A DNA stretch of 23,101 nt from JBOGEN01 sp050743265 (lineage in GTDB: Bacteria; Actinomycetota; Actinomycetes; JBOGEN01): NCBI GenBank assembly GCA_050743265.1, contig JBOGEN010000135.1:1-23101 (forward strand). Reading direction: 5' to 3'. Of this stretch, positions 16,178 to 22,632 are shown piece by piece; the stretch's first letter is position 1, and each line of letters starts with the position of its first letter. The notes beneath the pieces were generated by a model. The model was not told where the DNA came from, made no database searches, and was given only the letters and a program-made list of their open reading frames with translations. Position numbers and translations under genes: made by a program.

Positions 16178-16636
16178 GTGCGTGTCGCCGACGTCATGAC
16201 CAAAGCCAGTATCAGCGAGTCCCCGACGGACACCCTCCGCGGCGCTGCCGAGCGTATGTGGCAGCAGCAGACGGGGTCCCTCGTCGTGATGGACGCCGGG
16301 CGGCTCGTCGGCATCGTCACCGAGCGGGACGTGCTCAAGGCGGCCGCCCACGGTGCGCAGCTCGACGAGACGCTCATCAAGGACGTGATGACCGGCGAGG
16401 TGGTCACGACCGGGGCGGACTCGCCCCTGCGGGACGCTGCCCGCACGATGGCCCAGCACTGGATCCGGCACCTGCCGGTCGTCGAGGGCGGCGATGTCGT
16501 CGGCATCCTGAGCCAGCGGGACATCCTCGGTGTGTTCGCCGCACTGTCCCGTGAGCCGGGTGCCGTGGAGATCGCCACCGACAGCCTCGTCCGGGAGCAG
16601 CGGCTGGCCCGGATCGAGGCCGGCGACCTCGACTGA
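16178..16636 (+). CDS. Two-CBS-domain protein
   Basis: The product has 152 residues and is made of a tandem CBS pair (Bateman module). Repeat 1 starts at VADVMTKASISES and ends GRLVGIVTERDVLKA; repeat 2 starts at IKDVMTGEVVTTG and ends GDVVGILSQRDILGV. The module has the usual Asp/Thr pattern for binding adenine nucleotides (the T/S-x-x-D element occurs as TERD and SQRD). Stand-alone modules like this sense AMP, ATP or related ligands, but the partner is not encoded nearby. GTG 16178 is preceded by GGAGGAG. The short gene at 16645 follows after 8 nt and is probably co-transcribed. Confidence 0.92.
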   Translation: MRVADVMTKASISESPTDTLRGAAERMWQQQTGSLVVMDAGRLVGIVTERDVLKAAAHGAQLDETLIKDVMTGEVVTTGADSPLRDAARTMAQHWIRHLPVVEGGDVVGILSQRDILGVFAALSREPGAVEIATDSLVREQRLARIEAGDLD

Positions 16637-16644
16637 GCAGCGGC

Positions 16645-16791
16645 ATGTCCGACCCGGCGCAGCCTCCCTCCGACGGACCCGCGGTGCCCGACCGCAGCAC
16701 CGACGACTCCGACGCCGGCTGGGGCGACCCCGAGGACCCGGACGACCTCGAGCGCCTTCGGCGGGAACGCCCCCCGCACCACGGCGACTGA
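16645..16791 (+). CDS. Small acidic conserved-type protein (48 residues)
   Basis: The product has 48 residues, Asp/Pro-rich, without hydrophobic segments. The key stretch is DRSTDDSDAGWGDPEDPD followed by LERLRRERPPHHGD. The pattern DDSDAGWG ... RERPPH is one I know from short actinobacterial proteins of unknown function, which supports a real gene despite its length. It begins 8 nt after the CBS gene stop, so it is likely part of that transcript. Upstream, GAGCAG is only a poor ribosome-binding site. It probably is disordered on its own; a binding role is possible but not shown. Confidence 0.7.
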   Translation: MSDPAQPPSDGPAVPDRSTDDSDAGWGDPEDPDDLERLRRERPPHHGD

Positions 16792-16804
16792 TCCCCGGCG
16801 GCCC

Positions 16805-17224
16805 CTACCCCCCGGGTGCGGAGCTCGTGGTCTGCTCTGCGGTGCAGAACGCGCACCGGCGCGCCGGCACCGGGATGCTCGACAGGCACTCGGGGCACTG
16901 CTTCTGCGGTACGTCCGCCGCTATCTCCGTCTTACGGAAGGCCTGCAGCTTCGTCAGCGGCACGACGATCAAGAAGTAGATCACCGCGGCGGTGATCAGG
17001 AACGTGATGACCGCGTTGATGATGATCGCGATGTTGAAGGTCACACCGCGGATCTCGAACGTGCCGCCCTCGACCCCGCCGCCGCTGAACACCTTGACCA
17101 GCGGGTTGATCAGCCCGTCACCCAGGGCGGTGATGAGCGCCGTGAACGCGAAGCCGATGGCGACCGCGATCGCCAGGTCGACCACGTTCCCGCGGAGGAT
17201 GAACTCGCGAAAGCCCTTGAGCAT
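16805..17224 (-). CDS. mscL: Large-conductance mechanosensitive channel, zinc-ribbon tail
   Basis: The product has 139 residues. The MscL core is clear: the N-terminal helix MLKGFREFILRGNVVDLAIA, first membrane helix AVAIGFAFTALITALG, the periplasmic loop FSGGGVEGGTFEIRGVTF and second helix INAVITFLITAAVIYFLIV. The channel forms a pentamer that opens on membrane stretch and releases solutes in osmotic downshock. The tail is unusual: a CPEC ... CAFC pattern (CPECLSSIPVPARRCAFC) forms a likely zinc ribbon where the usual cytoplasmic helix bundle would end. The ATG at 17224 follows GGGAGCAGGG. It lies 53 bp after the SAF gene on the same strand and 13 bp from the convergent small gene. Confidence 0.95.
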   Translation of the reverse strand: MLKGFREFILRGNVVDLAIAVAIGFAFTALITALGDGLINPLVKVFSGGGVEGGTFEIRGVTFNIAIIINAVITFLITAAVIYFLIVVPLTKLQAFRKTEIAADVPQKQCPECLSSIPVPARRCAFCTAEQTTSSAPGG

Positions 17225-17277
17225 CCCTGCTCCCTTGTCGAACGTACGCTGGCCATCGGCCTCGCCACGGCCTCGCG

Positions 17278-17940
17278 TCATCCTGCCCGAAGCACCACCG
17301 AGAGCCGGGCGGCGGCCTCGGCGCCCGCGAGCGCGGCCGCGGTGTCAGGAGGCGCGGCCAGGACGACGAGAGCCCCCTCCTCGACCCCGCCCCCCAGCAG
17401 CGGCGTGCCCGGGTCCGCGCGGGGCACGGTGAGCACCCGGACCCGCGAGGCGACTACGTCCGCGAAGTCGTGGGCGGTGTCGGCGACCCCGACCTCGGCC
17501 GGTTGTGCGGCCAGCACGTCCACCAGGTCACCGGGGGAGAGCAGGGCAACGGCCTGCGGGTCGGCCAACCGCAGGGGTACGCCGACGAGCCCGTCCTCCT
17601 CCAGCGCCCCGAGGAGCGAAGGACCCACCAGCCCGACGTCCGTGAGCGGCTCGCCCTCGCGGACCGGGCCGGCGAGCACCCGACCCATCACCCCGTCGCC
17701 GGGGACGAGCACGCCCGCAGGTGCGGTGTCCGCGGCGAGGGCCACCTCGCGGACGTCCTCCGTGGACAGCGTGTGGCCCCCGTCAAGGGATCGCGCCGCG
17801 GCGAGCACCGTGACCGTAGCCGCTGCCGGTGGTCGGGCGGCGGCGAGCACGGTGACGGCGGCAGCGGCGGCCAGCAGGGCGGCGATCGACCGACGGTGCC
17901 AGGACACGAGGCGCCGGACACGCCCGAGCGCCGAGCTCAT
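17278..17940 (-). CDS. SAF/CpaB-like membrane-anchored protein
   Basis: The product has 220 residues. A basic head (RVRRLVSWHRRS) leads to one membrane segment (about 18-36), then an extracytoplasmic region. It contains an SAF-like domain (about 42-105, with AARSLDGGHTLSTEDVREVAL and VMGRVLAGPVREGEPLT), the fold found in CpaB/RcpC of Flp pilus systems and in sugar-acid epimerases. The following part (VGVPLRLADPQAVALLSPGDLVDVLA) matches the RcpC-type repeat. No pilin, TadA or TadB gene is nearby, so a pilus role is not supported by the context. Its ATG overlaps the MTA phosphorylase stop (ATGA, 17937-17940), so it is translated with that gene. Confidence 0.8.
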   Translation of the reverse strand: MSSALGRVRRLVSWHRRSIAALLAAAAAVTVLAAARPPAAATVTVLAAARSLDGGHTLSTEDVREVALAADTAPAGVLVPGDGVMGRVLAGPVREGEPLTDVGLVGPSLLGALEEDGLVGVPLRLADPQAVALLSPGDLVDVLAAQPAEVGVADTAHDFADVVASRVRVLTVPRADPGTPLLGGGVEEGALVVLAAPPDTAAALAGAEAAARLSVVLRAG

Positions 17941-18764
17941 GGCAGTACGCCGGACGTGTCCATGCCCTCGAGGGCATCGGGGCAAGGACAGGTGCGTTCC
18001 GCGGGCAGGGACTGCAGGGTGCTGAGGACCACCTCGCGCAGACCCGCCATGCTCTCGCCGAAGATGCGGAAGACCTTCTCCATGCTCACGCCCTCGCCGT
18101 GCTCGGCGCCCGCGTCGAGGTCGGTGACGAGGGCCACGGCCGTGTAGCAGAGGGCGAGCTCGCGGGCCAGCACGGCCTCCGGGTGGCCGGTCATGTTCAC
18201 GAGTGCCCACCCTTGGTCCGCGAACCACCTCGACTCGGCGCGGGTCGAGAAGCGCGGACCCTCGACGACCACCATCGTGCCGCCGTTGGTCGGCTGCCAG
18301 CCGGCCGCTCGGGCCGTACTGAGCACGCACAACCGGCCGGTGGGGCAGTAGGGGTCGGCGAACGCGACGTGCGCGGCACCGCGGTCGTAGTAGGTCTGCA
18401 CGCGACCCGTCGTCCTGTCGACGAGCTGGTCGGGCACGACGAGCGACCCGGGGCCGAGCGCCGCGCGCAGCGAGCCGACGGCACACGGGGCGATCACCTG
18501 GCGGACACCTGCCCAGTGGAGCGCCCACATGTTTGCCCGGTAGTTGATGCGGTGCGGGGGGTACCGGTGGTCGCGCCCGTGACGCGCCAGGAACGCGACC
18601 CGACGCTCGCCGATCGTGCCCACGGCGAGCGGGTCGCTGGGCTCGCCGTACGGCGTGGCCACGGGGACCTCGGTGACGTCGTCCAGCAGCGAGTAGAACC
18701 CCGAGCCACCGATCACGCCGAGCGCGGCGTGGGCCTGCGGGGGTGGGGAGGAGGCGACGACCAT
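17937..18764 (-). CDS. mtnP: S-methyl-5'-thioadenosine phosphorylase (MTAP/PNP family)
   Basis: The product has 275 residues and belongs to the trimeric PNP/MTAP family. Visible signatures are GVIGGSGFYSLL (phosphate loop, 16-27), the phosphate-binding RHGRDHRYPPHRINYRAN, EGPRFSTRAE and NMTGHPEAVLARE for nucleoside binding, and TDLD near the end of the core. Asp at that position favours 6-amino purines, that is MTA or adenosine over inosine. The reaction splits MTA with phosphate to adenine and methylthioribose-1-phosphate, recycling the by-product of polyamine synthesis. A -10 box six nt before ATG 18764 suggests a leaderless transcript. It is the first gene of a likely operon with the SAF protein and mscL. 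Confidence 0.9.
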   Translation of the reverse strand: MVVASSPPPQAHAALGVIGGSGFYSLLDDVTEVPVATPYGEPSDPLAVGTIGERRVAFLARHGRDHRYPPHRINYRANMWALHWAGVRQVIAPCAVGSLRAALGPGSLVVPDQLVDRTTGRVQTYYDRGAAHVAFADPYCPTGRLCVLSTARAAGWQPTNGGTMVVVEGPRFSTRAESRWFADQGWALVNMTGHPEAVLARELALCYTAVALVTDLDAGAEHGEGVSMEKVFRIFGESMAGLREVVLSTLQSLPAERTCPCPDALEGMDTSGVLP

Positions 18765-18770
18765 GCCGTG

Positions 18771-18776
18771 ACCCTA
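18771..18776 (-). promoter_or_regulatory. -10 box of MTA phosphorylase gene (leaderless)
   Basis: TAGGGT on the minus strand is followed by CACGGC and then the ATG, so the hexamer covers -12 to -7 relative to the start codon. This is the same geometry as at the response regulator gene. No Shine-Dalgarno is present. Confidence 0.55.
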
Positions 18777-18878
18777 GTGCGACGGACTCGCCACACCCCG
18801 TCTCGGCAGAGCGGGTTGGGGACAGCGCGCGGGGCTGCCGGACGAGTTGTGGACGAGCGGGCGCCGACGAGGGGCCCC

Positions 18879-18894
18879 TGCCGGCGAGCCGGCA
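18879..18894 (-). terminator. Short hairpin downstream of fmdB
   Basis: TGCCGGC (18879-18885) and GCCGGCA (18888-18894) are perfect inverted arms, 28 nt after the fmdB-family stop. The true loop would have at least four bases, leaving a six-bp stem. No U-tract follows. Confidence 0.3.
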
Positions 18895-18919
18895 CCGGGC
18901 GGGCGAGCCGGCACCGGGC
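18883..18919. repeat. 18-bp tandem direct repeat after fmdB
   Basis: The unit GGCGAGCCGGCACCGGGC is present at 18883-18900 and 18902-18919, exactly repeated with a period of 19 bp. It ends three bases before the stop codon of the fmdB-family gene and is probably a slippage duplication. Confidence 0.6.
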
Positions 18920-18922
18920 TGG

Positions 18923-19396
18923 TCAGGCGGCCGACTCGGCCTTGCTGCCGCGGGACGACTTCGCGCCGGACTTCGAGCCCGAACCGGACGACCCCGAGCC
19001 GGACGACCCCGAGCCGGACGACCCTGAGCCCGACGAGCCCGAGCCCGACGACCCCGAGCCCTTCTCTCCCGACCCGGAGCCGGACGAGCCGTCGGCCGAG
19101 GAGCCTGACGTGCCCTTCTCCCCGGCGGACTTCTCCGATGAGCCGGAGCCCTGCGACCCGTCCGCGGAGGAGGCCCCGCCGTCGGCACCCTTGGCCGAGT
19201 CGCGGGCGTTCGCGGGCGCGCTCCGGCTGTCCGTGCGGTAGAAGCCCGAGCCCTTGAACACGACGCCCACCGCCGAGAAGACCTTGCGCAGCCGGCCCTG
19301 ACATACCGGGCACTCGGTCAGCGGCTCGTCGGTGAACTTCTGGACGGCCTCGAGTCGCTCGTCGCACGCGGTGCACGCGTACTGGTACGTCGGCAC
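18923..19396 (-). CDS. FmdB-family zinc-ribbon protein with Ser/Gly tail
   Basis: The product has 157 residues. The first 60 form the FmdB-type zinc ribbon: PTYQYACTACDERLE with Cys8 and Cys11, then CPVCQG with Cys29 and Cys32, then the family end VFSAVGVVFKGSGFYRTD. The biochemical role of this family is not settled. The remaining 100 residues are low complexity: a Ser/Gly/Ala/Lys stretch and five GSGSS-type units encoded by 15-bp repeats, likely a disordered linker. GTG 19396 is preceded by GAGGAGG at good spacing. A promoter with a CIRCE-like operator stands directly upstream, so heat-shock control by HrcA is likely. The gene lies between MTA phosphorylase (downstream) and the MMPL gene (upstream), same strand. 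Confidence 0.9.
   Translation of the reverse strand: MPTYQYACTACDERLEAVQKFTDEPLTECPVCQGRLRKVFSAVGVVFKGSGFYRTDSRSAPANARDSAKGADGGASSADGSQGSGSSEKSAGEKGTSGSSADGSSGSGSGEKGSGSSGSGSSGSGSSGSGSSGSGSSGSGSKSGAKSSRGSKAESAA
18981..19055. repeat. Five 15-bp units in the fmdB-family coding region
   Basis: Five consecutive units begin at 18981, 18996, 19011, 19026 and 19041 and follow the pattern GAGCCGGACGACCCC with one to three changes each. On the coding (minus) strand they encode Gly-Ser runs. Their near-identity suggests recent expansion and possible length variation between strains. Confidence 0.75.
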
Positions 19397-19413
19397 GGGG
19401 CCTCCTCGGAAGA

Positions 19414-19440
19414 CTGGCACTCGGGGCGCTCGACTGCTAA
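19414..19440 (-). promoter_or_regulatory. CIRCE-like operator (HrcA binding site) before fmdB gene
   Basis: The plus strand reads CTGGCACTC, nine bases, GACTGCTAA. The CIRCE consensus is TTAGCACTC-N9-GAGTGCTAA; 15 of 18 arm positions match and the spacer has the exact length. The operator begins 17 nt upstream of the GTG and its other edge touches the -10 box, the usual place for HrcA to block initiation. Confidence 0.75.
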
Positions 19441-19469
19441 TGATGCGGCACGGCGAGGCAGGGTGTCCA
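19440..19469 (-). promoter_or_regulatory. Promoter of the fmdB-family gene
   Basis: On the minus strand TGGACA (19464-19469; 5 of 6 to TTGACA) is followed by 18 bp and CATCAT (19440-19445; 4 of 6 to TATAAT). The start of transcription would fall near 19433, inside the CIRCE-like element. Confidence 0.55.
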
Positions 19470-19489
19470 CTCGTCCGGGAGGACGTGCG

Positions 19490-21742
19490 CTAGTCGGGCC
19501 TGCCGGGCTCCACCGTGGTCGGCTCCGGCTCCGGGGGACGGGGCTCGGGAGGCCCGACCTGATCGCGGCCGGAGGCCCCGGGAGCGGCCGGCTCGCCCAC
19601 GTCCAGCCGCGGGATCAGCCGGTCCAGCCAGCCGGGGATCCACCAGTTGCGGTCCCCGAGCAAGGTCATCGTCGCGGGGACGAGCAACAGCCGGACGACC
19701 GTGGCGTCGATGAGCACGGCGAACGCGAGGCCCAGGCCGAGCATCTTGATCGCCGGGTCCGAGCGCAGCACGAAGCTGCCGAAGACGCAGACCATGATCG
19801 CCGCGGCCGAGCTGATCACCGCGGCTGTGTGCGCCAGGCCGTTGGCCACGCTGTGGACGCTGTCCTTGGTGGCGGCGTACGCCTCCTTGATCCGGGACAG
19901 CAGGAACACCTCGTAGTCCATCGACAGGCCGAAGACGATCGCGAACATCATCATCGGCACGTAGCTGACCACCGGGATCTTCTCGTCGACCCCCACGAGC
20001 CCGTTGCCCCATCCCCACTGGAAGACGGCCACCACCACGCCGTACGCCGCCCCCACCGACAGCACGTTGAGGACGACCGCCTCCGCGGCCAGCGTGAGCG
20101 AGCGGAACACCGAGAGCAGCAGCAAGAACGCGAGAACGAGCACGCCCGCGATCAGGTAGGGCAGCCGGTCGGTCATCCGGGCGGAGAAGTCGAGGTAGCC
20201 CGCGGTCTGTCCGGTCACGTACGGGGTGAGGCTCGTGCCCGACACCGCCTTCGGCAGCGTCGTCTCCCGCAACGTGTCGACGAGGTCCGTGGTGGCCTCG
20301 GACTGCGGGGACGTCGTCGGTATCACGGTGAGCGCCGCCACGTCGCCGGCGGAGTTCACCGCGGGCGCGCCCACGCTGACGACGCCCTTGGTCCCGCTGA
20401 TCGACTGCCCGGCCGACTTCGCCTGGGACTCCAGCGTCGACGCGTCCTTCTTCCCGCTGACGAGGACGATGCTGAGCGGGCCGTTGAACCCCGGTCCGAA
20501 GCCGTCGGTGATGAGGTCGTACGCCCGCCGGTCGGTGTCGCTCGTCGGGTCGCTGCCCGCGTCGGGGATGCCGAGGCGCATCGACGTAAGCGGGATCGCG
20601 AGCACGAGCAGGACGCCCACGCCGACGAACGTGAACGTCCACGGCCTGCGCCCGATCTTCCCGGCCCAGGCCCCCCAGCCGTGCGGGTGCTCGTGGGTGG
20701 ACGGACGCGTGGGCGGGACGTGTGACGCCGTCCGCGCGGCGCGGGGCAGCAGCCGGGAGCCGGAGATGCCCAGCAGCGCCGGCAGCAGGGTGAGCGCGGC
20801 GGCCACGGCCACCGCGACGACGAACGCCGCCGCGAGGCCCAGCTTGCCGACGAGTGGGACGCCGGCGAGGAACAGGCCGAGGATCGCCACGACCACGGTC
20901 GAGCCGGCAACGAGCACCGCGTGCCCGGCGGTGGACAGCGCGCGGCCGAGGGACTCGTACAGCGGCATGCCCGCGAGCAGGTGCTCGCGATGTCGGGTGA
21001 GGATGAACAGGCTGTAGTCGATTCCGACGCCGAGCCCGATCATCGTGGCGAGCGCGGGTGCCGCGGTCGGGAACGTCGACGTGGCCGCGAGCAGGGCGAG
21101 CCCGGACAGGCCCGACGCGACGCTGATGACGGCCGAGAGCACCGGCAGGCCGGCCGCGACGGCGGCCCGGAGCCCGACGAAGAGGATCAGCAGCGCGGCC
21201 ACGATGCCGATCGCCTCGGAGTGGCCCTCGTCCTGGTCGCCGGTGGACCCGGCCGCGCCGCCGTACTCGATCGTGAGGCCCGCGTTCCTCGCCGGGTCGG
21301 TGGCCCGGTCGAGGCGGTCGAGGTAGTCGCTGCCCAGCGTCTGGGGCAGGACGTTGAAGGCCATCGACGAGTACGCGGTCCGGCCGTTCTTCGACACGGT
21401 GGCCGAGCCCTGGGAGAACGGGTCGCTGGCCGTGGTGACGTGCGGGAGCCCCCCGACGTTCTTCACCGATGTCTCGATCGCCTGCTGGTGCTGCTGCACC
21501 GAGCCGGAGGTGGTGTGGAACACGATCTGCCCGGTCTGACCACCCACCGAGGGGAACCGGTCGCTCAGGATGTTCGCCGCGTCCTGCGACTCGGTGCCAG
21601 GCACGGTGTAGTCGTCGACGTACTCCCCGCCGACGGTGACGGCCAGGCCGAGCGTCGCCGCGAGCACGACCGCCCACGCTGCGACGAAGGCCCACCGGCG
21701 TCGGGCGGCCAGCCGTCCGAGGCGGTCGAGGTTCGAGCTCAT
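19490..21742 (-). CDS. MMPL-family transporter (RND-type)
   Basis: The product has 750 residues in two homologous halves, each with a membrane helix, a large extracytoplasmic domain and a block of five helices. Half 1 starts RRRWAFVAAWAVVLAAT, and its helix block carries GLGVGIDYSLFILTRHREHL, the conserved Asp-Tyr proton-relay motif. Half 2 shows the same as FGLSMDYEVFLLSRIKEAY. Such pumps use the proton gradient to export lipids, siderophores or drugs; the substrate here cannot be read. The last 40 residues are Pro/Glu-rich and cytoplasmic. ATG 21742 is chosen because GGGGGG precedes it and it opens with the family start; an upstream in-frame start would add 24 unrelated residues. No TetR-type regulator lies next to it. 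Confidence 0.93.
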   Translation of the reverse strand: MSSNLDRLGRLAARRRWAFVAAWAVVLAATLGLAVTVGGEYVDDYTVPGTESQDAANILSDRFPSVGGQTGQIVFHTTSGSVQQHQQAIETSVKNVGGLPHVTTASDPFSQGSATVSKNGRTAYSSMAFNVLPQTLGSDYLDRLDRATDPARNAGLTIEYGGAAGSTGDQDEGHSEAIGIVAALLILFVGLRAAVAAGLPVLSAVISVASGLSGLALLAATSTFPTAAPALATMIGLGVGIDYSLFILTRHREHLLAGMPLYESLGRALSTAGHAVLVAGSTVVVAILGLFLAGVPLVGKLGLAAAFVVAVAVAAALTLLPALLGISGSRLLPRAARTASHVPPTRPSTHEHPHGWGAWAGKIGRRPWTFTFVGVGVLLVLAIPLTSMRLGIPDAGSDPTSDTDRRAYDLITDGFGPGFNGPLSIVLVSGKKDASTLESQAKSAGQSISGTKGVVSVGAPAVNSAGDVAALTVIPTTSPQSEATTDLVDTLRETTLPKAVSGTSLTPYVTGQTAGYLDFSARMTDRLPYLIAGVLVLAFLLLLSVFRSLTLAAEAVVLNVLSVGAAYGVVVAVFQWGWGNGLVGVDEKIPVVSYVPMMMFAIVFGLSMDYEVFLLSRIKEAYAATKDSVHSVANGLAHTAAVISSAAAIMVCVFGSFVLRSDPAIKMLGLGLAFAVLIDATVVRLLLVPATMTLLGDRNWWIPGWLDRLIPRLDVGEPAAPGASGRDQVGPPEPRPPEPEPTTVEPGRPD

Positions 21743-21831
21743 CGGTACCCCCCAACCGTCGAGATCATCAAATGCCCCGCCCCGCAGCCTCGCCGCGAGC
21801 GGCGCCGGGGGCAATGACCCTCTCGGGTGGG

Positions 21832-22491
21832 TCAGCCCTGGTTCCTGCCGGACGAACCGGGACGAGCCGGACGGGACGGGCGGGACCTCGCCCCCCGGAC
21901 CCCCGGGCCGGGCACCCGGTGTACGCCCGACGGCGTGACCACGGCGGTGACGGCCCGGTCGTGCGAGGCGGCCGGGATCTCGTCCACCAGCTCCTCGTCG
22001 TAGAGCAGGGCGGCGACCAGGCGGTCAGAGGCCACCCGGGCGAGAGCACGGTCGTACGACCCGCCACCGCGGCCCAGCCGGTGGCCCGCCCGGTCCGCCG
22101 CGAGCGCGGGGACCAGCACGACGTCCGCGGTGGCGACGGCGTCGGGACCGAGACGGCGCCCGAGCGGCTCCCGTACGCCTCGCTTCTCCGGCCCCAGCGA
22201 GCCGCGCCCCGTGTACTCGGACCAGTCCAGGTCCAGGTCGGACAGCACGACGGGGAGCAGCACCCGGACGCCGGCCTCGTGCAGGTCCTCGAGCAGGCGG
22301 TCGGTCCCCACCTCGCTGGCGGTCGACGAGTACCCGGCCACCACCCGCGCGTGCGCGATCTCGGGAAGCGCGAGGACGGACGCCCGGACCGCGACGGCAG
22401 CGGCCTCCCGGTCCGGTACGGCGCGCATCACCCGCGTGCCGAGCATCCGGGCGCGCAGGGCGGTCTTGTGGGTGTCGACGTCCGTGGGCAC
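21832..22491 (-). CDS. 5-formyltetrahydrofolate cyclo-ligase
   Basis: The product has 219 residues. Family signatures: an N-terminal helix KTALRARMLGTR, YSSTASEVGTDRLLEDLHEAG, VLLPVVLSDLDLDWSEY, and the nucleotide-binding end DVVLVPALAADRAGHRLGRGGGSYDRAL. The enzyme converts 5-formyl-THF and ATP to 5,10-methenyl-THF and serves folate one-carbon balance. The C-terminal 25 residues are Arg/Ser/Pro/Gly-rich and extend past the family core. The start is GTG 22491, with AGGA seven nt upstream; no ATG is better placed. It precedes the MMPL gene by 89 bp on the same strand and is divergent from the gene at the right edge. Confidence 0.92.
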   Translation of the reverse strand: MPTDVDTHKTALRARMLGTRVMRAVPDREAAAVAVRASVLALPEIAHARVVAGYSSTASEVGTDRLLEDLHEAGVRVLLPVVLSDLDLDWSEYTGRGSLGPEKRGVREPLGRRLGPDAVATADVVLVPALAADRAGHRLGRGGGSYDRALARVASDRLVAALLYDEELVDEIPAASHDRAVTAVVTPSGVHRVPGPGVRGARSRPSRPARPGSSGRNQG

Positions 22492-22529
22492 CTCCCCATC
22501 CTGGCCCCGCTCTGCCTCGCGAGACGGGG

Positions 22530-22567
22530 TGTGTCCTCTGGTGTGTCCGTGTATGTGTCGTTGTGTC
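22530..22567. repeat. Four TGTGTC copies in divergent intergenic region
   Basis: TGTGTC starts at 22530, 22542, 22554 and 22562. The first three are exactly 12 bp apart. The block lies in the 141-bp gap between the cyclo-ligase gene and the sensor-like gene. It is either GT slippage or a cluster of regulator sites; no regulator is known to me that fits. Confidence 0.45.
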
Positions 22568-22632
22568 GCGGCGTCGTGACCGACCGGGTGCGAAACTGTG
22601 CCACAGCGGACGGTCGGACGGAGGTGTGTGGC

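Noticed and set aside
17278..17940. Flp/Tad pilus locus suggested by the CpaB/SAF-like protein
   Set aside because: No pilin, TadA, TadB, TadC or prepilin peptidase gene is present in the window; neighbours are MTA phosphorylase and MscL.
18981..19055. CRISPR-like array
   Set aside because: The 15-bp units are contiguous, without spacers, and encode Gly-Ser repeats in a coding frame.
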